A stretch of DNA of 29,671 bases from CAZAEB01 sp964484095 (GCA_964484095.1 CAZAEB010000005.1:1-29671), one strand, 5' to 3'. Shown: positions 1 through 8,059, numbered from the stretch's first letter. The notes: generated by a model from the sequence alone, not told the origin. Made by a program: numbers and translations.

Positions 1-1
1 A

Positions 2-982
2 GTTGGTCCCGGTCAAGATACTTTCTACAACCTGACGGGGCAAATGCCTTCTTTGAGTTTGTCTGTTGCTCAAGAACCAACGCCAACTCCGACTTTGGTC
101 GCCAGCGCACTCTCTCCTCAGCTTATCTGTCAGGAAAATAGTGGTGGCAACGGAGTGGTGGTTTCTTTAAGTTGGACTGATTTGGATAGCGGGAGCGATA
201 ATTATCAATATCGTGGTCAAGTTGCTGCCAATAATACCTTTTCTTTTCCAAGAATCATCGATTCCGATTGGGTTGATGGGGTTTCTATTAATAGTGCAGG
301 AATAGTGGGAACTACTTATTATGGTCGGGTGAAGTCTAGGCTTGTGGGTGCCGAATCCGAATGGGTGGAGACAACTTCGGTTACTTGCCTGGGTCTTGCG
401 GTTACGCCAACTCCGACGGTAAATCCTGCCGATATGACTTGTGCGATCACTGAAGTTAGCTGTCAAACTTCTGATAGAAGTTCAATTACCTACTCAATTA
501 CTTATAATGATGCCGACAAAGAAGGATGGGAAGGGATTATAGTTGAAGATCCAAACAATTCTGCTGGTTATGCAAGATATGTTGAGGGATTTCCAGCTAC
601 TCACACGATTAGGAATTTAGAAGAAGACACGAATTATAATTTCAAGTTTGGGTGTTATACGGTATTAAACGGTAATCGTTATGAAAACAAGCCATTTATT
701 CAGATGTGTACTACTTTAGGTGATGGTCCAGCACCTACACCAACAGCAACTCCTACGACTCCACCTTCTGGTTTTCAATGCGAGTGTAGTGATCCTATTG
801 GTAGAACATACAAGCTAAAAGGTGATTATAATTGCGATGGAAGAACAAGTATGATTGACTTTAACGTTTGGCTGGATACTTACGTAAGAAATTCAACTCT
901 TTATGGTAATAGCGCAGATTATAATTGTGACGGAGAGGTTACCGGTCATGATTTTAGTATATGGCGCAGTAATTTTTATTAA
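2..982 (+). CDS. Fibronectin-III-like / dockerin surface protein (5' partial)
   Basis: The reading frame is open to the first base of the window, so the gene begins upstream; the ATG at 44 is probably internal. Visible parts are a short Pro/Thr linker, a first beta-sandwich domain (about residues 35-125 counting from position 2), a second Pro/Thr linker, a second fibronectin-III-like domain rich in Tyr and Asn, a third Pro/Thr linker and a C-terminal dockerin-like module over the last ~53 residues. The dockerin has two F-hand repeats with DYNCDG cores followed by IDF and HDF, the Ca2+-loop spacing of type I dockerins. Several Cys pairs suggest extracellular disulfides. It is followed after 9 bases by a cohesin-dockerin protein, so it is probably a ligand in a surface assembly. 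The true N-terminus is not visible. Confidence 0.8.
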   Translation, partial: VGPGQDTFYNLTGQMPSLSLSVAQEPTPTPTLVASALSPQLICQENSGGNGVVVSLSWTDLDSGSDNYQYRGQVAANNTFSFPRIIDSDWVDGVSINSAGIVGTTYYGRVKSRLVGAESEWVETTSVTCLGLAVTPTPTVNPADMTCAITEVSCQTSDRSSITYSITYNDADKEGWEGIIVEDPNNSAGYARYVEGFPATHTIRNLEEDTNYNFKFGCYTVLNGNRYENKPFIQMCTTLGDGPAPTPTATPTTPPSGFQCECSDPIGRTYKLKGDYNCDGRTSMIDFNVWLDTYVRNSTLYGNSADYNCDGEVTGHDFSIWRSNFY

Positions 983-991
983 AGTTAATTA

Positions 992-2569
992 ATGATGGGA
1001 AAGAACAGCTATCTAAAAATACTATTTGGTTTGGTTATTTTGGCAGCTTTGCTGGCGGGGGTGGTTCTAGTTAAAAAAACACAGGAAACAAGAAGAGGCG
1101 CGGCAGGGGAAAGTGTTGGTATAAGTATTAGTCCTGAAAACGGCAGTTATTTAGTTGGTGATACAATTACTTCCTATATATATTTTTCTCAATTGTCTGA
1201 TAAAAATATTTCCAGTTATTTTTTGAAAATTATCTATTCTGAGTCTCACTTAAACCTGATAACCTCCAGTATTGCTGATGCTGAAGTGGATGGTATAGCA
1301 TCGGTATATAGTTTTTCTGGTGGAAACGGGCAAGTGGAATTAGTTGGCGGCTTGGAAGGCTTGACTTCTGACAATAGCGTTAAAGTGGCAAAGTTGGAAT
1401 TTGAGGTTATTGCGGAGGGGCAGGCAGTGATAAATTTGGGTTCCGGAGGCGAAGTTGTTGTTTGCCAGAATACAGGATCAGGTACTTGTCAGCCAGGGAC
1501 TGAGGAAGAGATAACTAATTTTTCTTTTACTCCAGCGACATATTCTTTAACCGGAGGAGGAGCGGCTCAAGGGCCGGAAATACAACTTAGTCTATCTCCT
1601 CTTGATGGGGGAAAAAAAAGAAACGAGAATTTTCGAGTTGAGCTTTACGCGGATTCTGGAACAAATAAAATTGATTTGGCAACAGTTGTTTTCAACTTCA
1701 GCCCGCAAAGACTTGAATTAATTGATATAGAGGCTCCAACCGGAAGCGGAAATCCTTTTGATAGATTAGAAGAAGATATAAATTCCGGAACGGTAAAAAT
1801 AACCTTAATAGCCAGTAGACAGGACAGCCAGCTGGCTTCGGGAAGATTTTTAGTGGCAACTTATGTTTTAAAACCTTTAGCTTTGGGAACAGCGACCTTT
1901 TCTTTTGATGCTGGCTTATCTGAGTTTTCAGGAAAAACGGCTAATGGAGAATATTGGACTGACGAGAGGCTAGTTCCTAGTAATTTAGCGGGGGTATATA
2001 CAATAACTGACGACTCTGTTGGTGATGATCCGGTTATGAGCTTTAGAATAAAGTTTAATAGGGTTAATTGGCAGATTCCCAATCAGCAGGTTTTGGTAAA
2101 AGTGGTAAAGTCTGACTTTAGGGAAGAGTTTAGTGGAGTAACAGTTACTTCAGATGAGAGTGGAGTTTTATCCGGATCACTATCTTTAGTTGGTGTTCCT
2201 ACAGGAGGAGGTTATCAGATTATTATAAAAGGCCCTAAACACCTGGCGGATAAATTTTGTTCTGATGGTCAGCAGGGTAGGTGTCAGTGGGGCCAGTCGA
2301 TAACGATAAATCAAACTAATGATTTTGATTTTACCGGTTTGGCCTTAGAGGCAGGAGATATTCCAGACACAAATGGCGTTCAGGATGGGGTAGTTGATGC
2401 GAAAGATTTTAGCGCTTTAAAATCGGCCCTAAACTCTTCCGATGCTGTCTTGCGAGATAGAGTCAATCTTGATTTTGATCAGTCTGACGACGGGGGAGCG
2501 ATAATTGGCGGAAGAGATATTTCCTTATTTTTATCAACAATGAGTCAGAGATATGATGATGATAACTAA
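992..2569 (+). CDS. Membrane-anchored protein with two cohesin-like domains and a C-terminal dockerin
   Basis: Of 525 residues, an N-terminal hydrophobic segment (about 8-27) precedes a basic patch, consistent with a signal anchor. Two cohesin-like beta-sandwich domains follow (about 42-188 and 195-340), each with the family pattern of a VGD-type opening, Y/F..L....I and a late 'A.L.F.....G.a.i' strand. A carboxypeptidase-regulatory-like domain (about 350-450) comes next. The last ~75 residues form a dockerin-like pair (DTNGVQDGVVDAKDFS and a second loop with DFDQSDDGG). Having both module types makes it a candidate scaffoldin-like adaptor. It sits in a same-strand run of five exported proteins. 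Assignment is by visible pattern only; no homologue search was possible. Confidence 0.78.
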   Translation: MMGKNSYLKILFGLVILAALLAGVVLVKKTQETRRGAAGESVGISISPENGSYLVGDTITSYIYFSQLSDKNISSYFLKIIYSESHLNLITSSIADAEVDGIASVYSFSGGNGQVELVGGLEGLTSDNSVKVAKLEFEVIAEGQAVINLGSGGEVVVCQNTGSGTCQPGTEEEITNFSFTPATYSLTGGGAAQGPEIQLSLSPLDGGKKRNENFRVELYADSGTNKIDLATVVFNFSPQRLELIDIEAPTGSGNPFDRLEEDINSGTVKITLIASRQDSQLASGRFLVATYVLKPLALGTATFSFDAGLSEFSGKTANGEYWTDERLVPSNLAGVYTITDDSVGDDPVMSFRIKFNRVNWQIPNQQVLVKVVKSDFREEFSGVTVTSDESGVLSGSLSLVGVPTGGGYQIIIKGPKHLADKFCSDGQQGRCQWGQSITINQTNDFDFTGLALEAGDIPDTNGVQDGVVDAKDFSALKSALNSSDAVLRDRVNLDFDQSDDGGAIIGGRDISLFLSTMSQRYDDDN

Positions 2570-2572
2570 GGG

Positions 2573-2601
2573 TTGTCATCTTTATAAATTTATTCTATTC
2601 T
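2573..2601 (+). promoter_or_regulatory. Predicted promoter of the 2614 gene
   Basis: TTGTCA (2573-2578), a 17-bp spacer and TATTCT (2596-2601). The start codon is 12 bases beyond the -10, which predicts a leader of only about six bases. No Shine-Dalgarno sequence is present. Confidence 0.5.
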
Positions 2602-2613
2602 GAATTAACCAAA

Positions 2614-3246
2614 ATGAATATTAAAAAGTTTTTAGAAGATTCAAATAAGAGCTGGTGGGTAATTTTAGCTCTCTCGCTATTTATTATTTATGAAAGCGTA
2701 ACTATTATCGACCGGTTATCAAAAAGTCAAAACCAGCCATTAACAGGTTTAAGCCAGCCGAAGGATGTTTCTGTAGCCTCTTTACCTGAGGAAAAGATAA
2801 GAGCAAGGCTAACAATTAGTGATGCTGGCGCCGTTTGGAGCCAGGGTAAAAAAGGACAGTTGACTATAACCGTAAGTCCTCTTGAGGATATAAGCTTGGA
2901 CGGGCTTGATCTTTTGTTGGAATATAACCCTAAGCAGTTATCGGTAGAATCTTTAAAAATAACCGATATTTTTGATACGGTAGCCAGAAAGCTAATCCAG
3001 CCGGAGGATAATCGGGTGGTTGTTTCTCTTTTTGAGCTGGCCAAAAAAGACGGAGTTTCTTTTAAGTCCGGCGAGGAGATAATTTTATTAACACTTAGCG
3101 TAAAGCCGATTATAAAAGAGGGTTCTTCTTTTATTAAGCTGATTGTGAAAACTGAAAGTCAATCGGGATCTCAACTTATCGAAGCTAAAACTGGGGATAA
3201 AATTTTTTTTGAGGAAAGTCAGTATCAATTGACAGTACCAAAGTAA
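2614..3246 (+). CDS. Single-pass membrane protein with one cohesin-like domain
   Basis: This 210-residue protein has an N-terminal transmembrane helix (about 14-35, WWVILALSLFIIYE) and one beta-sandwich domain (about 65-205). That domain has the cohesin-like signature 'GLDLLLEYNPKQLSVESLKI' and a late 'GEEIILLTLSV' strand. It has no dockerin and no Pro/Thr linker, so it could act as a membrane-fixed receptor for dockerin partners encoded nearby. It starts 44 bases after the preceding gene and has its own promoter-like sequence; the next gene follows after 7 bases. The cohesin identity is moderately sure and the binding role is inferred. Confidence 0.7.
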   Translation: MNIKKFLEDSNKSWWVILALSLFIIYESVTIIDRLSKSQNQPLTGLSQPKDVSVASLPEEKIRARLTISDAGAVWSQGKKGQLTITVSPLEDISLDGLDLLLEYNPKQLSVESLKITDIFDTVARKLIQPEDNRVVVSLFELAKKDGVSFKSGEEIILLTLSVKPIIKEGSSFIKLIVKTESQSGSQLIEAKTGDKIFFEESQYQLTVPK

Positions 3247-3253
3247 AATTTAA

Positions 3254-3961
3254 ATGAAAAAAACTTTAATTTTTCTAGTATCATTTTTCTTATTTTCTTT
3301 TGCCTCTTGTAGGTCAGTTTTTGCGGCAGGAAGACTATATCTTGATCCGGCTAGTGGTAATTACTCGGTTGATGATCAGTTTGACATATCGGTAATGGCC
3401 GATCCGGGTACCAGCGAGATTGTTGCTATTGATGCTTTGGTCAATTATGACAATACTCGTCTAGAGGTGGTCAAGGTGGAAGCGGCGAACTTTTTTTATG
3501 ACGAAGCCGCAGGTGGGAATTACCAAGGTTTTAGCTATAGTGATGATGCCGATACGGGAAGAATTTCCATATATTCTTTTGCAACTATAGGCAATTTCAC
3601 CGTTACTACTGCTGGAAAATTGGCTACAGTTACTTTCGAGGCATTAGCGCAGGGAGACGCCACCGCTTCTTTTGTTTGCCAAGCGGGCAGTAGTGAAGAT
3701 TCCAGCATGTGGGATTCAAATTCAGATGATGCTATTGATTGTGGCAGTAATGGTTCTGGAACATACACAATCGGGGCCGTTTCTCCAGAGACTCCAACTT
3801 CAACACCGACACCAACTCCAACAACCGTTTCCTCAGCGCCTGATTCGCCAACCGCTACTCCCAGTGAGCTTCCCCAATCGGGTGTGGAAATGCCGCTATT
3901 AATTATTTTACTTGGCGGAGCGCTTTTGCTTGGAGCCGGTTTATTAGTTGGGATTTTTTAA
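3254..3961 (+). CDS. Secreted cohesin-domain protein with C-terminal LPQSG-hydrophobic anchor
   Basis: The 235-residue protein begins with a classical signal peptide (about 1-25, cleavage probably after VFA). A cohesin-like domain follows (about 27-175; 'DPASGNYSVDDQFDISV', 'NYDNTRLEVVKVE', 'GKLATVTFEAL'). Then come a ~35-residue Pro/Thr/Ser linker, an LPQSG motif and a terminal hydrophobic stretch (about 212-235). The C-terminus resembles a sortase sorting signal, but the usual basic tail is missing and the protein ends in GIF. It may therefore be membrane-anchored, or processed by a variant sortase. A Cys in the signal peptide (FASC) makes a poor lipobox because of Phe at -3. Confidence 0.75.
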   Translation: MKKTLIFLVSFFLFSFASCRSVFAAGRLYLDPASGNYSVDDQFDISVMADPGTSEIVAIDALVNYDNTRLEVVKVEAANFFYDEAAGGNYQGFSYSDDADTGRISIYSFATIGNFTVTTAGKLATVTFEALAQGDATASFVCQAGSSEDSSMWDSNSDDAIDCGSNGSGTYTIGAVSPETPTSTPTPTPTTVSSAPDSPTATPSELPQSGVEMPLLIILLGGALLLGAGLLVGIF

Positions 3962-3964
3962 ATA

Positions 3965-4552
3965 ATGAATAAGAAAACTTTAAAAACGATAATCATTGTC
4001 CTGATTCTTTTTCTAACTGGGATAGGGGCGATTTTTGGGATTAACGCTGCTAAAACATATTTGAGTGGGGCGGCTGCCGGCGAGGATCCTCAAAATGTTA
4101 AAGTTCAGGCAGATGTTGCCTCGGCAACAATTTCTTGGCAGAGCGAAAAAGAAGTAATGGGGATAGTTGAATATGGCGCCAATCAGGCAAGTTTGATGTT
4201 GAGGGCAATTGAAACTCAAAAATCAACTGTTCACAGGGTAGTTTTATCTCCCTTAAAAGAAGGAACAACTTACTATTTTAGGATTAAGATAGGGGAGACT
4301 ATTTATGATAATAATGGAATTCCTTATTCTTTTAAAACTAAACCGGCCGTAGCAGAGGTTTTGCCAACTCCGACAATAGCTCCGATTTTGCCAACCCCGA
4401 CGATAGCTAGTTCATCCGGTTCGCTTGTTACTGCTTGTGTTTCTGCCGATTTTGAGTCTCAAATGGGAACCAGTAATGCGGCCTATGATTTTGATAAAAA
4501 CGGAGTTGTAAACACTCTTGACTACATCAAATGTAAGCAAGCGAATAACTAA
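3965..4552 (+). CDS. Membrane-anchored fibronectin-III-like protein with a half dockerin
   Basis: Of 195 residues, an N-terminal transmembrane helix (about 8-30) is followed by a fibronectin-III-like domain (about 43-127). This has the pattern 'VKVQADVASATISWQSEK', a 'VEYG' strand and 'HRVVLSPLKEGTTYYFRIKIG', as in PapD/purple-acid-phosphatase N-terminal-like domains. A duplicated Pro/Thr linker (LPTPTIAPILPTPTIASS) leads to one dockerin-like F-hand (DFDKNGVVNTLDY) preceded by a degenerate helix. A full dockerin has two such loops, so calcium and cohesin binding would be atypical. It starts three bases after the previous stop and closes the surface-protein run. Confidence 0.72.
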   Translation: MNKKTLKTIIIVLILFLTGIGAIFGINAAKTYLSGAAAGEDPQNVKVQADVASATISWQSEKEVMGIVEYGANQASLMLRAIETQKSTVHRVVLSPLKEGTTYYFRIKIGETIYDNNGIPYSFKTKPAVAEVLPTPTIAPILPTPTIASSSGSLVTACVSADFESQMGTSNAAYDFDKNGVVNTLDYIKCKQANN

Positions 4553-4580
4553 ATCGCGCCAAAAAACTTCAAACTACCTG

Positions 4581-4609
4581 TTGCCATTTTAGTCTATTGA
4601 CGATAAACT
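4581..4609 (+). promoter_or_regulatory. Predicted promoter of rpsU
   Basis: TTGCCA (4581-4586), a 17-bp spacer and TAAACT (4604-4609). Transcription should begin near 4616, giving a ~26-base leader that contains the strong AAAGGAGG at 4624-4631. This starts the rpsU-yqeY-ybeY-dnaX transcription unit. Confidence 0.55.
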
Positions 4610-4641
4610 TAGGTGTTAACCTGAAAGGAGGTGGTGTTTTT

Positions 4642-4839
4642 ATGGCCTTAACAGTCAAAAGAAAAAAAGACGAATCAAAAGAAGAAATGATTGCTCGATT
4701 TCGAAAGTTGTTTATTGAAGAAGGAATAATCGAGAAGTTTAAGGAGAAAACCGTCTATACAAAACCATCAAGAAAAAGATATATAGAAAAAAAAGACAAA
4801 ATAAAGGAGATCAGAGCGAGAAAGCGTTTGAGCTATTAG
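4642..4839 (+). CDS. rpsU: Small ribosomal subunit protein bS21
   Basis: This 65-residue, very basic protein has the bS21 layout: an N-terminal beta segment 'ALTVKRKKDESKEEMIARF', then a long basic helix ending in 'KKDKIKEIRARKR'. bS21 sits near the anti-Shine-Dalgarno end of 16S rRNA and helps initiation on SD-led mRNAs. The ATG at 4642 is chosen over an in-frame upstream start at 4597 because AAAGGAGG lies at the proper distance before it and the protein then starts at the conserved first residue. It is followed after 18 bases by yqeY, a common bacterial pairing. Confidence 0.9.
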   Translation: MALTVKRKKDESKEEMIARFRKLFIEEGIIEKFKEKTVYTKPSRKRYIEKKDKIKEIRARKRLSY

Positions 4840-4857
4840 TGTTTAATACTTTCTAAC

Positions 4858-5292
4858 ATGACTATTATTGATCAGCTAAAAAAAGATATTCACAAATCAA
4901 TATTAGAAAAAGATGCGAAAACTTCCGAGAGTTTGCGATACATTCTTTCATTGATTCAAAAAGAAGAATCGAGAAAGGGCGTAGACCTTTCTGATCAGGA
5001 AGTAACTTTAATCTTAATGAAGGAATTGAAGAACAAAAAGGAAGCGCAAAAGATGTTTTCGCAAGGCGATAGAACCGATCTTGCCCAGAAAGAGTCCGAA
5101 GAGATTATTCTTTTGGAAAAGTATCTTCCCGGTCAAGTTTCTGAAAAAGACGTGAAAAGCATTGTCAAAGAGGTAATTTCTAGCGTTGGGACTGATAATT
5201 TTGGCCAGATCATGGGTCAGGCAATGGCAAAATTGAAGGGTAAAGCTGATGGTGATTTAGTTCAGAAAATTGTCAAAGAGGAGCTTTCTTAG
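4858..5292 (+). CDS. yqeY: GatB/YqeY domain protein
   Basis: Its 144 residues match the normal family length. Recognisable blocks are the N-terminal 'QLKKDIHKSILEKDAKTSESLRYI', the central 'KNKKEAQKMFSQGDRTDLAQKESEEI', 'LEKYLPGQVSEKDV' and the C-terminal 'FGQIMGQAMAKLKGKADGDLV'. The C-terminal part is the tRNA-contacting helical domain shared with the GatB subunit of Asp/Glu-tRNA amidotransferase. The standalone protein has no settled function. It lies between rpsU and ybeY, which fits a translation role. No anomaly was seen. Confidence 0.92.
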   Translation: MTIIDQLKKDIHKSILEKDAKTSESLRYILSLIQKEESRKGVDLSDQEVTLILMKELKNKKEAQKMFSQGDRTDLAQKESEEIILLEKYLPGQVSEKDVKSIVKEVISSVGTDNFGQIMGQAMAKLKGKADGDLVQKIVKEELS

Positions 5293-5295
5293 CTT

Positions 5296-5655
5296 ATGAT
5301 AATCGAGGTAAAAAAAGATCCTCGTTATAAGGTGAGCACCAAAGCGGTTAGAGGTATCGCCGAAAAAATACTTATCGATTTTGGTCTAAGCGATAAAACA
5401 GAGCTGAGTATTATTTTTGTCGGAAAAAGAAAAGCCAAAGAGTTGAATTTAACCTATCGCCAGATGGACTATATTCCAGAAGTACTTAGCTTTCCTAGTG
5501 ATAAAGAGATTACTCCAGCAGGGAATCTTTTTTTAGGCGACGTAATGATTTGTTTTCCTCTTGCCAGACAAAGAGCAATGGTAGAAAATCAGTTAATGGA
5601 AAAATCCATCGAAGAACTGTTGCGGCACGGAATAAATAATTTGGTGATTAACTAG
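5296..5655 (+). CDS. ybeY: YbeY-like protein, C-terminally truncated and lacking metal ligands
   Basis: This 119-residue protein is shorter than the usual 150-180. The N-terminal fold is clear: 'LSIIFVGKRKAKELNLTYRQMD', 'VLSFPSD' and 'LFLGDVMIC' match the conserved YbeY core. YbeY is a single-strand endoribonuclease in 16S rRNA 3'-end maturation and uses a zinc held by three His in an HGxLHLxGYDH motif. Here the segment reads HGINNLVIN and then stops: only the first His remains, the second is Asn and the third is lost. No missing piece is seen in the 10 bases before dnaX. It is probably expressed, given its place in the operon, but not active as a conventional metalloenzyme. Confidence 0.8.
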   Translation: MIIEVKKDPRYKVSTKAVRGIAEKILIDFGLSDKTELSIIFVGKRKAKELNLTYRQMDYIPEVLSFPSDKEITPAGNLFLGDVMICFPLARQRAMVENQLMEKSIEELLRHGINNLVIN

Positions 5656-5665
5656 TTTTTTTAAA

Positions 5666-7126
5666 ATGGACGTTTTTTATCTCAAATACAGACCACAAAA
5701 GTTTTCTGAGTTAGATGGTATCAATGCTCGTGATGAGTTAATAAAAATTGTTAAATCCGGTAAAGCCCCTCATTCTTTTTTATTTGCTGGCCCAAGGGGG
5801 ACAGGGAAAACTTCAGCAGCGAGGATTTTGGCGAAGTTTTTAAACTGTCCTAATGTAAAGAGTGGTAATCCTTGTGGAAAATGTGACGTTTGCTTGGAAA
5901 TTGAGCGCGGAGCAGGTTTAGATGTTTTAGAAATTGACGCGGCTTCAAATAGAGGAATTGATGATATACGTGATCTTAAAGAAAAGATTTCTTTTCAACC
6001 GTTGAGGTCAAAAAATAAAGTATATATAGTCGACGAGGTTCACATGCTTACCAGAGAGGCGTTTAATGCTTTCTTAAAAACTTTAGAAGAACCGCCCGTC
6101 CATGCCTATTTTATCTTTTGCACTACCAATCCGGAAAAAATACCCGACACAGTCCTTTCCCGATTAACAGTAATTGAATTTCCAAAGGGAAAAAAAGAAG
6201 AGATTGTCGGTGCCCTTGAAAGAGTGGTCAAAGGAGAAAAGATAAAGGTTGACAAAAAGGTGTTGGAAATGATTGCTGAGGCGGCAGATGGTAGTTTTAG
6301 GGACGCTCATAAGGTTTTTTATCAGTTATGGATAGAAAGTGGCAAAAAGATTGACTTAAAAAAAGCGGAAAGGTTTTTAGGTCATTTCAATAAATTAAAA
6401 CCTGACCAGTTTCTCACACTTCTGGCAGAAAAAAAATTAGCCCAAGCGCTGTCTTTAGCAGAAGAACTAGAAGAGAAAGGGGTAAATTTTGAAGACTATC
6501 TCAAAAAAATTGCCCATATTTTAAAAGATGTTTTGCTAAATAAGTTTGGAGCTATTGATAAACCTGAAAAGGAAGTTGTTTCACTGAGCAGTTTACTAAG
6601 CGAAGAAGATATAATTGAATTAAACGAACTGACGATTAAAGCAAATTTTGATCAAAAAACAACTGTTTTGTCTCAACTGCCGTTAGAAATGATGGCAGTT
6701 TCATATTTGAAAGGAGCGAGAAAGTCAGTTGATGAAACTAATGATGAGAAAGTCGTTTTTAAACAAGTAGAAAAGCCAAGATCATCAAGATCGGTTAATG
6801 ATGTTGATATTTCTGAAATTGCTGCCAGCTGGGGTAAGGTTTTGGAGGCTGTTAGACCTAAAAACCATTCTGTGGGAGCCTTATTGAGGGCTTGCCGACC
6901 GGTTAGAATAGAGGATAATTATCTTGTTTTGGAGGTTTTTTATTCCTTCCATAAGGATAGACTTTCTGATATTAGAAATAGAGAGATTGTAGAGGAAGGA
7001 TTAAGGACTGTTTTTGGGTGCGACTGGAGGCTTAAGTGTGTTTTGGGAGAGAAGCTGGCCCCTAAGTCTGAAGTAAAAAGTGAGGATGAGCTTTACGATA
7101 TCGCCAAAGATATTTTTGGCGAGTAG
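5666..7126 (+). CDS. dnaX: DNA polymerase III subunit gamma/tau
   Basis: The 486-residue clamp-loader ATPase carries Walker A GPRGTGKTS (about 42-50), a four-Cys zinc module (CPN..CGKCDVC), the 'LEIDAASNRGIDDIR' block, Walker B 'VYIVDEVHML' and the 'LKTLEEPP' and 'PDTVLSR' sensor regions. The C-terminal ~130 residues are weakly conserved and correspond to the tau-like, polymerase-binding part. It loads the beta clamp at the replication fork. It is followed by ebfC and recR, the classic dnaX-ebfC-recR order. The start 10 bases after ybeY gives the conserved N-terminus 'YLKYRPQKFSEL'. Confidence 0.95.
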   Translation: MDVFYLKYRPQKFSELDGINARDELIKIVKSGKAPHSFLFAGPRGTGKTSAARILAKFLNCPNVKSGNPCGKCDVCLEIERGAGLDVLEIDAASNRGIDDIRDLKEKISFQPLRSKNKVYIVDEVHMLTREAFNAFLKTLEEPPVHAYFIFCTTNPEKIPDTVLSRLTVIEFPKGKKEEIVGALERVVKGEKIKVDKKVLEMIAEAADGSFRDAHKVFYQLWIESGKKIDLKKAERFLGHFNKLKPDQFLTLLAEKKLAQALSLAEELEEKGVNFEDYLKKIAHILKDVLLNKFGAIDKPEKEVVSLSSLLSEEDIIELNELTIKANFDQKTTVLSQLPLEMMAVSYLKGARKSVDETNDEKVVFKQVEKPRSSRSVNDVDISEIAASWGKVLEAVRPKNHSVGALLRACRPVRIEDNYLVLEVFYSFHKDRLSDIRNREIVEEGLRTVFGCDWRLKCVLGEKLAPKSEVKSEDELYDIAKDIFGE

Positions 7127-7164
7127 TAGTTTAAAGTTGTTAATTATAATTAAAAGGAGGACTC

Positions 7165-7449
7165 ATGTTGGATAAATTTAAATCGGTTGGACAGATGGCT
7201 AAGCTTAAGGGTCAGTATAAAAGAATAGAAAAATCACTAAAAAGGCACAAGGTGACCATAGAGGAAAAAAATGTTTTGGTAACAGTGTCAGCCGGTCTGG
7301 AGGTGGACAAAATTGTGGTTAACGGCGAACTTCAGCCGGTTTTGGTTGGTGTTTTAAACAAGGCAATCAAAAAGGCCCAAAAAGTGGCTGCTAAAAAAAG
7401 TCAAGTTGTTGCCAAAGATTTGTTTAAGACGATGGGGGCAGGTTTCTAG
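7165..7449 (+). CDS. ebfC: YbaB/EbfC nucleoid-associated protein
   Basis: Its 94 residues match the family: an N-terminal helix 'FKSVGQMAKLKGQYKRIEKSLK', then a beta core (VTIEEKNVLVTVSAGLEVDKIVVNG) and a C-terminal helix. The protein forms tweezer-like dimers that bind DNA. It has one of the best Shine-Dalgarno sequences in the window (AAGGAGG, 7154-7160), plus a TATAAT at 7145-7150 that may give separate expression. recR begins 2 bases after its stop. Confidence 0.9.
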   Translation: MLDKFKSVGQMAKLKGQYKRIEKSLKRHKVTIEEKNVLVTVSAGLEVDKIVVNGELQPVLVGVLNKAIKKAQKVAAKKSQVVAKDLFKTMGAGF

Positions 7450-7450
7450 C

Positions 7451-8059
7451 ATGGTTGGACTGCCACTGCCTATTGAAAGACTGATAAATCTTTTTGAAAG
7501 ATTACCGGGAATTGGGCCAAAAACAGCTGCTAGGTTGGTTTTTTATCTTTTACAAACTCCCAAAAGCTACCTTGTAGATTTTGCTAAGTCATTGGTAGAT
7601 ATAAAAGAAAAGGTGGCTGTTTGTCCGATATGTTTTAACATTGATGATGAAAACCCTTGTCGGATTTGCGCCAATTCTACTCGAGACAAGACGGTTGTTT
7701 GCGTAGTCGAGAAGCCTTTAGATATTCTGGCAATAGAAAAGACTGGCAATTTTACCGGGGCCTATCATGTTTTAGGGGGAGTGATAAACCCCTTAGATCA
7801 TATTGGTCCGGATCAGCTTCATATTGACGAGCTGATTGACAGGGTAAGACTGCCAACCATTGTTAAAGAAATAATTTTAGCAACTAATCCTACCATGGAG
7901 GGAGAGGCAACTGCTCTTTACTTAAAGCGAGAAGTTGGTAAAATCAATTTAGAGATAAAGATCAGCAGAATTGGTCACGGACTGCCCTTGGGAGCAGATC
8001 TTGACTATGCAGATCCTGGTACTCTTACAGAAGCTCTCAAAGGAAGACAGAAGTTTTAA
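7451..8059 (+). CDS. recR: Recombination mediator RecR
   Basis: This 202-residue protein has the full RecR layout. A helix-hairpin-helix segment is 'LFERLPGIGPKTAARLVFYLL', a four-Cys zinc finger is CPIC...CRIC, and a Toprim domain opens with 'VVCVVEKPLDILAIEKTG'. The C-terminal 'ISRIGHGLPLGADLDYADPGTL' is the conserved Walker-like end. RecR acts with RecO/RecF in loading RecA at gaps. The ATG at 7451 is chosen over an in-frame start at 7406, which would overlap ebfC and add non-conserved residues. Confidence 0.95.
   Translation: MVGLPLPIERLINLFERLPGIGPKTAARLVFYLLQTPKSYLVDFAKSLVDIKEKVAVCPICFNIDDENPCRICANSTRDKTVVCVVEKPLDILAIEKTGNFTGAYHVLGGVINPLDHIGPDQLHIDELIDRVRLPTIVKEIILATNPTMEGEATALYLKREVGKINLEIKISRIGHGLPLGADLDYADPGTLTEALKGRQKF

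Noticed and set aside
4597..4641. N-terminal extension of bS21
   Set aside because: The strong Shine-Dalgarno sequence and the conserved N-terminus place the start at 4642; the predicted promoter -10 lies inside the extension.
7406..7450. RecR starting inside ebfC
   Set aside because: The added residues are not RecR-like; ATG 7451 directly follows the ebfC stop and gives normal family length.
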